A program made the position numbers and the translations under genes. A DNA stretch of 64,000 nt from Methanocrinis alkalitolerans (GTDB taxonomy: Archaea; Halobacteriota; Methanosarcinia; Methanotrichales; Methanotrichaceae): the NCBI RefSeq assembly GCF_029167205.1, contig NZ_JARFPL010000003.1, forward strand, positions 1-64,000. The letters are read 5' to 3'. Of this stretch, positions 17,220 to 24,842 are shown in pieces (positions within the stretch are counted from its first letter, which is position 1; the number at the start of each line of letters is the position of its first letter). The notes beneath the pieces were generated by a model. The model did not search any database. It was given only the letters and a program-made list of their open reading frames with translations, and was not told where the DNA came from.

Positions 17220-17768
17220 TTGAGACCAGATGAGGAGATGGCCAAGTTCGGAAGAAAGCTGGTGGCTTCGGGCCTCACCTACGCCCACTTCGGAAACATC
17301 AGCATCCTCTCCGATGGAAAGATCCTGATCACAGCGACGGGATCGATGCTCGACGAGATCGAAGAGGAGGACGTGATCGAGGTCGACCTCCGGGGGCCCT
17401 GCTCGGCGGACGCCCTCGCCAGCTGCGAGACCCCCGTCCACCGGGCGATCTACGAGAGGACGCAGGCCCGGGCTCTCATCCACACCCACTCCCCCTATGC
17501 CGTAGCCACATCGATCCTGGAGGTGGGTCCCTTCGAGCCGATGGACGGCGAAGGCGTCCGGTTCCTGGGGACCGTCCCCATCATCGATGGAGAGATGGGG
17601 AGCCACGACCTCGCCAATAAAGCCTCCTTCGCCCTCAGATTCAGCAGAGCTGCCATCGTCCGGGGTCACGGCGTCTTCGCCATCGGAGCGACCCTCGAAG
17701 AGGCGTACATCGTCGCCTCCATGGTGGAGCACAGTGCCACCATCAGGCGGCTCGTCAGCACAGGTTGA
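17220..17768 (+). CDS. Class II aldolase/adducin family protein (fuculose-phosphate aldolase type)
   Basis: A 182-residue zinc-dependent aldolase homologue. Family marks are YAHFGNISIL, ITATGSMLDEI, HRAIYERTQARALIHTHSPYA (HxH zinc ligands, ~residues 92-94), EGVRFLGTVPI and RGHGVFAIG (third His). In methanogens, members act as L-fuculose-1-phosphate-type aldolases, for example making lactaldehyde for F420 synthesis. That assignment for this gene is inference. The start is TTG 17220, preceded by GAAGGTGA as a ribosome site and 12 bases after the protease stop, so it is part of the same transcript by spacing. Confidence 0.85.
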   Translation: MRPDEEMAKFGRKLVASGLTYAHFGNISILSDGKILITATGSMLDEIEEEDVIEVDLRGPCSADALASCETPVHRAIYERTQARALIHTHSPYAVATSILEVGPFEPMDGEGVRFLGTVPIIDGEMGSHDLANKASFALRFSRAAIVRGHGVFAIGATLEEAYIVASMVEHSATIRRLVSTG

Positions 17769-17829
17769 AAAAAAGGGGGGTGGCGTCTCCTGGGCGGGCT
17801 TTGCCCCATCCGGCCCGGCCTCTCCAGGA

Positions 17830-19086
17830 TCAATCGAAGGGCGGGTAGACGAAGGCTCCGGCCCCGGCGATATCCGGATCGACGCCCATGAACTCTCGTA
17901 GAAACTCCCGATGGATCTCCTGGGGGTCGAGATCGGCGAAGAGGTCGGGGTAGAGCCACTTGGCGACGACGACCGCCCCGATGGTCATCTGGGGTCCCAG
18001 GGAGAAGTCGCCGGAGATGACGTAGACCCGGCAGTCCTTGACGGCGTCGACGAAGGCGAAGCCCGGCGTCTTCATGATCCCGTCTCTATAGGCCTTCAGG
18101 CGGGAGTCGTCATCGACGGCGTAGCCGCCGCCGTAAGAGAGGCCGATGATGACGTCGGGGTTCGCCTCCATCACCCACTCCGCCTCGACGTCCCCGTGGT
18201 ACTCGATCTTCCCTTTCGCTATGTTCGCCCCGCCGGCGACGTCGCATAAATCGGAATAACCGGTATCTCCGGCGTAAGCCCACCGTGTTGAGGCCTCCCT
18301 ATCGGGGCTCTCCCGCTCCAGGAAGGCTCTCATCCTATCCTCTTCGGGGATATCGGCGACCCTATCCGTGACCGTCCCCACATAAAGATCGTACCACTCA
18401 TCGTAAGCGCTGGCCGCCTCCTTCTTGCCGATGAGGATGCCGAGAAGCATCATCTCCTCCTTTAGGCTGTCGGCTCTGGAGAGGTCGAGACGGACGAGGG
18501 CGACCTCGGGGGGCAGCTTCTCCTCCAGCTGGTCCTGGGCTCCCGTCTGGGTGAAGGCGATGACGAGGTCGGGGGATAGCTCCAGGATCGCCTCCAGGTC
18601 GGGCTCTGCGTGAGAGCCGATGGAGGGCTTATCCGCCAGCTCCGGAAAGAGGCTCTCTCGCTCCAGGACGGTCCTTCCCACCCCCACGATGGCGTCCTCG
18701 CCGCCGAGGACGACGATGGCGGTGGCGTGGCGCATGTGGAGGGGGACTATCCTCGATACGGGGGCATCGACGGTCACGATCCTCCCGACTGAGTCGATGA
18801 GGGCGATCTCCGCGGGATCGCCTCGGATGATCTCCCTCACTCGATCGAGGTCCTCTTCGTCGAGGTCGCCGTCGCCGTCGGCGTCTGCAAGCTCCGTATT
18901 AGCCACAGAGCCGTCGATCATCCCCTCCAGGGTGACGATGTCCAGCTCGTCTATCTCTGCGTCCATGTTGGCGTTGCCGAAGATCTGGAGGGTGTACCCC
19001 GCCGCCGGCGACGCCGCCAAAATCAAGAGAATCGATGATGAGATCAACGATGATAGCATAAATCTCGATATCGAATTCAAATTCAT
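17830..19086 (-). CDS. Metal-chelate/cobalamin ABC transporter binding protein with EF-hand (dockerin-like) insert
   Basis: A 418-residue exported protein. The start ATG 19086 is chosen because GGAGGTG lies just upstream and the signal peptide (FMLSSLISSSILLILAASPAAG) then sits at the N-terminus. Residues ~35-95 are a dockerin/EF-hand pair (GNANMDAEIDELDIVTLEG, then DADGDGDLDEEDLDRVREI). The rest is a BtuF/FepB-type helical-backbone binding protein (DSVGRIVTVDAPVSRIVPL, VVLGGEDAIVGVGRTV, PDLEAILELSPDLVIAF, NPDVIIGLSYGGG). No permease or ATPase gene is adjacent. It probably captures an iron or corrinoid complex at the cell surface. Confidence 0.85.
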   Translation of the reverse strand: MNLNSISRFMLSSLISSSILLILAASPAAGYTLQIFGNANMDAEIDELDIVTLEGMIDGSVANTELADADGDGDLDEEDLDRVREIIRGDPAEIALIDSVGRIVTVDAPVSRIVPLHMRHATAIVVLGGEDAIVGVGRTVLERESLFPELADKPSIGSHAEPDLEAILELSPDLVIAFTQTGAQDQLEEKLPPEVALVRLDLSRADSLKEEMMLLGILIGKKEAASAYDEWYDLYVGTVTDRVADIPEEDRMRAFLERESPDREASTRWAYAGDTGYSDLCDVAGGANIAKGKIEYHGDVEAEWVMEANPDVIIGLSYGGGYAVDDDSRLKAYRDGIMKTPGFAFVDAVKDCRVYVISGDFSLGPQMTIGAVVVAKWLYPDLFADLDPQEIHREFLREFMGVDPDIAGAGAFVYPPFD

Positions 19087-19182
19087 GCACCTCCGAAGTG
19101 GCGGCGGTCCCTTCGCCGCCAGAGGGGACAATGGCTCCGTTTGGTTATAACAATTTCCATCCGAGTGTTACAAATGATCTTG

Positions 19183-19299
19183 GGTCGCGTACCCAGATTA
19201 CTGAATAGCGCTAACTGGTGACGTCATGGTTATTTGGCGGAAAATGAGTCCCTTGAATTCGATTCGACTGGCGATTTTCAGTAGAACGAGTACGCGACC
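19183..19299. mobile_element. MITE copy 1 (117 bp) with 8-bp target duplication
   Basis: Non-coding element bounded by GGTCGCGTAC at the left and GTACGCGACC at the right; the terminal inverted repeats extend imperfectly to about 25 bp (…TACTGAA / TTCAGTA…). It is flanked on both sides by TGATCTTG (19175-19182 and 19300-19307), a perfect 8-bp target duplication. The whole sequence matches the reverse complement of 38024-38141 with few differences. No transposase is inside. It lies between the divergent binding-protein and M50 protease genes. Confidence 0.9.
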
Positions 19300-19417
19300 T
19301 GATCTTGAAGGGGGCGAAATTTGGGGTTCGAAGGTGGCGGGACGAGACGCAGGGGCGGTGGAGATCAAGTCCAAAACCCTCAAAAAAGATATTAACGGGC
19401 AGGTCGAGTTTGGGATC

Positions 19418-20545
19418 ATGAGCTCCGCCTTCCAGATCGGGAGGATCGCAGGGATCCCCATAAGGTTACACGTAACCTTCCTCGTGATCATACCCATAGT
19501 CGCCTACATATTCTCAACCTTCACCGCCACCACCAGCCTCGAGATCTTCGGCCAGGTCTACGACCTCTCCTATGGGTTCGAATCCGTCGAGCCCCCTGCG
19601 GCCAGATGGGCTTACTCCCTCGCCTTCGCCGTCCTCCTATTCCTCTGCGTCGCCCTCCACGAGCTGGGCCACTCCTTCGTGGCTATGCGGTACGGTATAA
19701 CGATCAGGAGCATCACCCTCTACATCTTCGGTGGCGTCGCCTCCATGGAGGACATCCCCCGAGAGTCGGGGATGGAGGCGAGGATGGCGGTGGCGGGTCC
19801 CGCAGTCAGCGGGATCATCGGCGTCGGTTGCACCCTCTTCAGCTTCCAGTCGGCTCTCCTCCTGGGGGGTAGCCATCCCCTCACCACCCTCCTATGGACC
19901 CTCGGGGTGATCAACATCGTCCTGATGATCTTCAACCTCCTTCCGGCGTTTCCCATGGACGGAGGGAGGATCCTCAGGGCCTGGTTTGCCACCAGGATGC
20001 CCTACGTCGACGCAACGAGACGGGCGGCGGGGATAGGCAAGCTATTTGCGATCCTCATGGGGGTTCTGGGGATCATGGGGAGCCCCTTCTTGATCCTCAT
20101 CGCCTTCTTCGTCTACATCGCCGCCAACGAGGAGGAGAAGGCCACCTCCATCGTCGTCCCCCTTGAGGGTGTTAAGGTGAAGGACATAATGTCCCGGGAC
20201 CTCAAGACCGTCACCCCTGAGACGACGCTCCCCGATATAATCAACCTCATGTTCCGGGAGAAGCATAGAGGATACCCGGTGATGGTGGACGGGAGGCTCG
20301 GAGGTATCGTGACGATATCCAACGTCCAGAAGGTCCCCGAGGAGAGGAGGGGCGCCACCACCGTCGGCGATATCATGGTCAAGGAGATATACGTCATCGG
20401 GCCTGAGGACGAAGCCGCCGGGGCGATGAGGAAGATGATGGAGCGGCAGATCCGGAGGCTTCCGGTGATGGAGGACGGGAGGCTCGTGGGGATAGTATCA
20501 CGTTCTGACCTCATCAGAGCGATAGAGATCTGCTCCGGAAGGTGA
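19418..20545 (+). CDS. Site-2-type zinc metalloprotease (M50) with two CBS domains
   Basis: A 375-residue intramembrane protease. About six hydrophobic helices carry the zinc motif HELGH (residues 81-85) and the second active-site loop LLPAFPMDGGRILRA (~175). Residues ~250-375 are a CBS pair (VKDIMSRDLKTVTPETTLPD and VGDIMVKEIYVIGPEDEAAG), which usually sense adenine nucleotides. The open frame extends upstream to 19226, but that extension begins inside the MITE. ATG 19418 starts the conserved MSSAFQIGRIAGIPIRLH N-terminus. The promoter must lie in the 110 bases after the MITE or inside it. Confidence 0.9.
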   Translation: MSSAFQIGRIAGIPIRLHVTFLVIIPIVAYIFSTFTATTSLEIFGQVYDLSYGFESVEPPAARWAYSLAFAVLLFLCVALHELGHSFVAMRYGITIRSITLYIFGGVASMEDIPRESGMEARMAVAGPAVSGIIGVGCTLFSFQSALLLGGSHPLTTLLWTLGVINIVLMIFNLLPAFPMDGGRILRAWFATRMPYVDATRRAAGIGKLFAILMGVLGIMGSPFLILIAFFVYIAANEEEKATSIVVPLEGVKVKDIMSRDLKTVTPETTLPDIINLMFREKHRGYPVMVDGRLGGIVTISNVQKVPEERRGATTVGDIMVKEIYVIGPEDEAAGAMRKMMERQIRRLPVMEDGRLVGIVSRSDLIRAIEICSGR

Positions 20546-20561
20546 TACCGACGGACCATAC

Positions 20562-20585
20562 CCAAAGATCCCCCCCGGTCTTTGG
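20562..20585 (+). terminator. Hairpin after the M50 protease gene
   Basis: CCAAAGA and TCTTTGG form a 7-bp stem around a C-rich loop, 17 bases after the stop. No strong T-tract follows apart from GGGTTTTCT. Confidence 0.3.
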
Positions 20586-20616
20586 ACAAAGGGTTTTCTA
20601 GGTGGTCGTCCCTGAG

Positions 20617-21888
20617 ATGGCCAACGGCGAGGTAATCGATTTGGATGATATAGGATCGTGCGGCTCGGAATCGTGCGGATACGATGGCGTGGAGACGGGC
20701 GCTGCCCTGGGGGAGGAGAAAACGGGCGAGATAGTAATCGTGGGGACGGCCCACGTATCCGAAAAGAGCGTCCAGGACGTGATAAGGGCGATAGAGGACC
20801 TCCATCCCGACGTCGTCGCCGTGGAGCTCTGTCAGGGGAGGTACCGCGCCCTCACCGGCCAGGAGGAGGCGGGAGATATCCAGATAAAGGAGATCTTGAA
20901 GGACGGCAAGCTATACCTCCTCCTCGTCCAGTGGCTCCTCGCATACGTCCAGAAGAAGATCGGCTCGGATCTGGGGGTGAAGCCCGGCTCTGAGATGATC
21001 GCCGCCATAGAGGCTGCCGAGGAGATGGGGGCACGGGTAGCCCTCGTCGACAGGGATATAGGCGTCACCATCCAGAGGTTCTGGTCGGCGATGAGCTTCC
21101 TGGAGAAGGCGAAGCTGGTGGCATCGATGATCCCCGCAGCCTTCGGGAAGGGGGAGGAGATCGAGATCGATAAGGTGACCGAAGAGGACGTCGTCTCCGC
21201 CATCATAGAGGAGTTCCGGGAGGTATCCCCGCGGGCCGCTGAGGTCCTCATCGACGAGAGGGACGCCTACATCGCCCGAAACCTGATACGCCTGGGAAGG
21301 GAGGCGAGGGTGGTGGCGGTGGTGGGCGCAGGCCACCGGGAGGGGATAACGAAATATCTCGCCCACCCCGAGAAGATCCCCGCCTTCGAGGAGATTGCCC
21401 GTCCTTCCAGGCGGAGGTTCTCGGCCCCGAAGATCTTCGGAGCCGGTCTGACTCTGCTCGTCCTGATAACCATAGCCGCCGTCATCTTATCCGGCATCAC
21501 AACCGAGAGCCTCTTCTCCGCCTTCAAGATCTGGTTTCTCGTCAACGGCGCCCTCAGCGCTGCGGGGGTGATCCTGGCCCGGGGCCACCCCGTCTCGGTC
21601 CTCACAGCCTTCATGGTGGCTTGGCTGACGAGCTTAAACCCCCTGATGGCCGCAGGCTGGTTTGCGGGGATCGCAGAGGCGTGGAAGAGGAAGCCGAAGA
21701 TGGTCGATACGAAGAGGCTCGCCGAGGCGGAGACCTTCAAAGAGATGATGGCGATACCCCTCTTCCGGGTGATACTGGTGGCCGCCATGGCGAACATAGG
21801 AAGCGTGGCGGGTACGGTCCTCGGCGCCTACCTGATCCTCCAGATGTCCGGGGTGAGCCCCCAGGACCTGGTGGGCGGGCTGTTCTGA
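20617..21888 (+). CDS. TraB/PrgY family membrane protein
   Basis: A 423-residue protein. The N-terminal TraB domain carries the family motifs IVGTAHVSEKSV, VVAVELCQGRY, ERDAYIARNLI and VVGAGHREGI; the C-terminal part (~250-423) has about five transmembrane helices. Bacterial PrgY/TraB inhibit peptide pheromones and the fold is related to TIKI/EreA-type metal-dependent enzymes; the archaeal role is unknown. A GTG at 20602 is also in frame, but ATG 20617 has TAGGTGG about 10 bases upstream and was preferred. Confidence 0.85.
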   Translation: MANGEVIDLDDIGSCGSESCGYDGVETGAALGEEKTGEIVIVGTAHVSEKSVQDVIRAIEDLHPDVVAVELCQGRYRALTGQEEAGDIQIKEILKDGKLYLLLVQWLLAYVQKKIGSDLGVKPGSEMIAAIEAAEEMGARVALVDRDIGVTIQRFWSAMSFLEKAKLVASMIPAAFGKGEEIEIDKVTEEDVVSAIIEEFREVSPRAAEVLIDERDAYIARNLIRLGREARVVAVVGAGHREGITKYLAHPEKIPAFEEIARPSRRRFSAPKIFGAGLTLLVLITIAAVILSGITTESLFSAFKIWFLVNGALSAAGVILARGHPVSVLTAFMVAWLTSLNPLMAAGWFAGIAEAWKRKPKMVDTKRLAEAETFKEMMAIPLFRVILVAAMANIGSVAGTVLGAYLILQMSGVSPQDLVGGLF

Positions 21889-22404
21889 GAGGCCCGTCTC
21901 CTGATCTCGATACGGTGATGGGGGCGGCAGGGCGGCCCGGTCCGCGGCGATGGGGGAACCTCCGGGACTGGGCCGGGCAACCAGAGATACATTGAGAAAC
22001 AATTTTTATCACGATTTATGCTTCAAATCAGTTTCAATTCATCCGATTATCGGTGAAGGGGGCGATTTCCGAGATGGATCGCTCATCTCCCCCGTAAACT
22101 ACTTCTCTACCCAATTACATCACAACCGCTGTGGCTGACATGGGCAGAGAGATCTCTTTAAGGAGTTGGAGTCGTCTTTATACGATGCCTCTGGACGGAG
22201 TGGGGCCATCGCCGTCTTCTGGGCCGTCGCCGTGGCATCTATCCCTGCCCATATCCCCCCTGGAGGTGCTCGTCCGTATCCCCCCAGGCGTATACCATAT
22301 GGGGCGCCATCTTCTTTCTTATGGAAGGTCTATCCCCGGAGGCCAGGGAGGAGGGATGAGGTAGATGTCGATTTCCATTAACAGGATAGAGGGCAGGTAG
22401 AGGA
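21889..22404. other. Non-coding leader region before the NuoE operon
   Basis: About 515 bases with no convincing gene: short open frames on the plus strand (22131-22381) have proline/glycine-rich translations with no recognisable features. An AT-rich stretch at 22005-22030 and TATA-like CTTTATAC near 22173 could be promoters. The start of the NuoE gene has AGAGG a few bases upstream. Confidence 0.4.
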
Positions 22405-22866
22405 ATGGATGCTGTCGATCTGGTGAAGGTGGATGAGATAATTGAGAGATATCGGGGTCAGGAGGGCTTCCTGATCCAGCTCCTCTTGGACCTCCAGGGC
22501 GAGCTGAACTGGATGCCGAGGGATCTTATGGAACACCTGAGCGAGAGGTTGGACGTTCCCAAAAGTCAGATCTACAGGATAGCCAGCTTCTACAAAGCCA
22601 TCAACCTCAGCCCCGTAGGCAGGCACATGATACACGTATGCATGGGGACCGCCTGCCAGGTCCGGGGAGCTCAGAAGGTCCTAGACTATACCGCCTCGAA
22701 GCTGAGCATAAAGCCGGAGGAGACGACCCCGGATCTGGCGTTCACCCTCAGAAAGGTGAACTGCCTCGGATGCTGCTCCATGGGTCCGGTGATGACCGTG
22801 GACGGCGAGTACCACGGAGGCGTCACCCTGGAAGCGGCGGAGAAGGCTCTGAAGGGCCTTCGTTGA
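22405..22866 (+). CDS. NuoE-like [2Fe-2S] thioredoxin-fold subunit
   Basis: A 153-residue NuoE/HndA/HydC-type protein: N-terminal helical bundle (IIERYRGQEGFLIQLLLDLQ) followed by the thioredoxin-like ferredoxin domain whose four Cys lie in CMGTACQ (~80-84) and NCLGCCSMGPV (~116-121). In complex I and bifurcating hydrogenases this subunit passes electrons to or from the FMN subunit. It is the first gene of a tight three-gene operon (8-base gap to the next). No hydrogenase or formate dehydrogenase large subunit is present nearby, so its partner is the NuoF/G-FrhB pair. Confidence 0.9.
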   Translation: MDAVDLVKVDEIIERYRGQEGFLIQLLLDLQGELNWMPRDLMEHLSERLDVPKSQIYRIASFYKAINLSPVGRHMIHVCMGTACQVRGAQKVLDYTASKLSIKPEETTPDLAFTLRKVNCLGCCSMGPVMTVDGEYHGGVTLEAAEKALKGLR

Positions 22867-22874
22867 GGGGAAAT

Positions 22875-24782
22875 ATGCCCAGGATAGCCTCAGTTGGAGA
22901 ACTGGAGCTCTTGAGAGTGGGGCTCAGGTCCAGGAGAGATGCCAATAGGTCAAGAGAGGCGTGGATAGCCATCTGTGCAGGGACGGGGTGCCTCGCTCTG
23001 GGGGCGAAGAAGGTCATCGACGCCTTCAGGGCGGAGCTATCGAGGAGGGATCTCGAAACGGAGATCGTCCTGAAGGAGACGGGATGCCCGGGATTCTGCG
23101 AAAAGGGGCCGATAGTGGTGGTCTACCCCGAAGGGGTTCACTATCTGAAGGTCGATCCGAAAGACGTCTCGGAGATCGTAGAGGAGACGGTTCGAAATGG
23201 CAGGCTGGTAGATCGTCTTCTATACGTTGACCCCGTCACGGGGGAAAAGGACGTTCACGAGGAAGAGATCCCCTTCTATAAGCATCAGACGAGGATTTTA
23301 ATTAATAATAATATAAAAATAGATCCTAAAAATATAGACGATTATATAGCCGAAGGGGGCTATAGCGCCCTCGCCAGAGCGCTATCCAGCATGACCCCCC
23401 AGGAGGTCATCGATGAGGTGAAGAGCTCGGGCCTGCGGGGTCGCGGCGGCGGAGGCTTTCCCACCGGCCTGAAGTGGGAGGCGGCGAGGGAGGCAGAAGG
23501 GAGCCCCAAATATGTAATAGTCAACTGCGATGAGGGGGATCCCGGCGCCTTTATGGACAGGGCTCTGATGGAGGGAAACCCCCACAGCGTCCTGGAAGGG
23601 TTGATGATCGGGGGCTACGCCATAGGATCGGAGGAGGGGTTCATCTACGTCCGGGCGGAGTATCCCCTGGCGGTGGAGAACGCCCGGACCGCCATCGCCC
23701 AGGCGAGGGAGCGGGGGCTCCTGGGAGAGGATATCCTCGGATCGGGCTTCAATTTCGAGGTGAGACTCCATCGAGGGGCTGGAGCCTTCGTCTCCGGGGA
23801 GTCCACCGCCCTGATGAACGCTCTGGAGGGGAAGGTGGGGGAGCCGAAGCCGAAATACGTCCACACCTCCGAGAGGGGCCTTTGGAGCCGCCCAAGCCTT
23901 CTGAACAACGTCGAGACCTGGGCGAACATCCCCGTGATTATCAACAGGGGTGCCCTCTGGTTCAGCTCCATCGGGACGGAGGGGAGCAAGGGGACGAAGA
24001 TCTTCTCCCTGGTGGGGAAGGTGAACAACACCGGCCTTGTAGAAGTCCCCATGGGGATGACCCTTCGGGAGATAATATTCGATATAGGCGGCGGGATCCC
24101 GGGGGGAAAGAGGGTGAAGGGGGTCCAGACAGGAGGGCCTTCGGGAGGGATAATCCCCGAGGGGCACCTGGACACCCCCGTGGACTTCGACGAGCTCACA
24201 CGCCTCGGCTCCATGATGGGGTCGGGGAGCATCATAGTCCTGGATGAGGATACCTGTGCCGTCGACCTCGCCCGGTACTTCGTCGACTTTCTATGCGACG
24301 AGTCGTGCGGAAAGTGCGTCCCCTGTCGGGAAGGGCTCCGGCAGATGAGGAATATCCTGGGCGAGATCGTGGCGGGACGGGGGAAGGGAGAGGATCTGGA
24401 CGCCCTTGTTGATATCGCATCTCTCATGAAGGCCGCCTCTCTCTGCGCTCTGGGCCGGACGGCGGCGAATCCGGCGTTGAGCACCATCCGCCACTTCAGA
24501 GATGAGTACCTCGCCCACATCGAAGACCAGCGGTGTCCTGCCCTGGTATGCGAAGGTCTGATATCGTATTTCATCAGGCCAGATCTCTGCATAGCCTGCG
24601 GCCTCTGCGAGAAGAACTGCCCTGCAGGGGCGATATATGAAGGGGAGGGGGACGAGGATACCTTCATGGTCATCGATCAATCGAGATGCACTCGTTGCGG
24701 GATATGCTTTCATGTATGTCCGTCGAAGGTGATGGCGGTGACCAGGACCTCAGGGAGATCGGCCCCCCAGCAGGTCCCATGA
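22875..24782 (+). CDS. NuoF-like NADH/FMN subunit with N- and C-terminal ferredoxin domains
   Basis: A 635-residue HndC/HydB-type subunit. Order of domains: thioredoxin-like [2Fe-2S] domain (Cys in ICAGTGC and TGCPGFC, ~35-75), NADH-binding glycine-rich loop GLRGRGGGGFPTG (~186), FMN region ESTALMNALEGKVGEPKPK, SLBB-like segment, [4Fe-4S] site ESCGKCVPCR (~475), and a C-terminal 2x[4Fe-4S] ferredoxin (CIACGLCEKNC, CTRCGICFHVC; ~572-615). This is the layout of NAD(P)H-oxidising subunits of electron-bifurcating enzymes. ATG 22875 was chosen; the frame is open farther upstream but overlaps the NuoE gene. Confidence 0.92.
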   Translation: MPRIASVGELELLRVGLRSRRDANRSREAWIAICAGTGCLALGAKKVIDAFRAELSRRDLETEIVLKETGCPGFCEKGPIVVVYPEGVHYLKVDPKDVSEIVEETVRNGRLVDRLLYVDPVTGEKDVHEEEIPFYKHQTRILINNNIKIDPKNIDDYIAEGGYSALARALSSMTPQEVIDEVKSSGLRGRGGGGFPTGLKWEAAREAEGSPKYVIVNCDEGDPGAFMDRALMEGNPHSVLEGLMIGGYAIGSEEGFIYVRAEYPLAVENARTAIAQARERGLLGEDILGSGFNFEVRLHRGAGAFVSGESTALMNALEGKVGEPKPKYVHTSERGLWSRPSLLNNVETWANIPVIINRGALWFSSIGTEGSKGTKIFSLVGKVNNTGLVEVPMGMTLREIIFDIGGGIPGGKRVKGVQTGGPSGGIIPEGHLDTPVDFDELTRLGSMMGSGSIIVLDEDTCAVDLARYFVDFLCDESCGKCVPCREGLRQMRNILGEIVAGRGKGEDLDALVDIASLMKAASLCALGRTAANPALSTIRHFRDEYLAHIEDQRCPALVCEGLISYFIRPDLCIACGLCEKNCPAGAIYEGEGDEDTFMVIDQSRCTRCGICFHVCPSKVMAVTRTSGRSAPQQVP

Positions 24783-24842
24783 GATGGCGGTCGTTCTGCC
24801 GAGGAAGATGAGAAGAGGGATGGGATAGGAGGCGATTCTGGA

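Noticed and set aside
19226..19417. N-terminal extension of the M50 protease
   Set aside because: It begins inside the MITE and has no conserved sequence before MSSAFQIG.
22131..22381. Short plus-strand frames before the NuoE gene
   Set aside because: Translations are proline/glycine-rich without features; likely chance frames in a leader.
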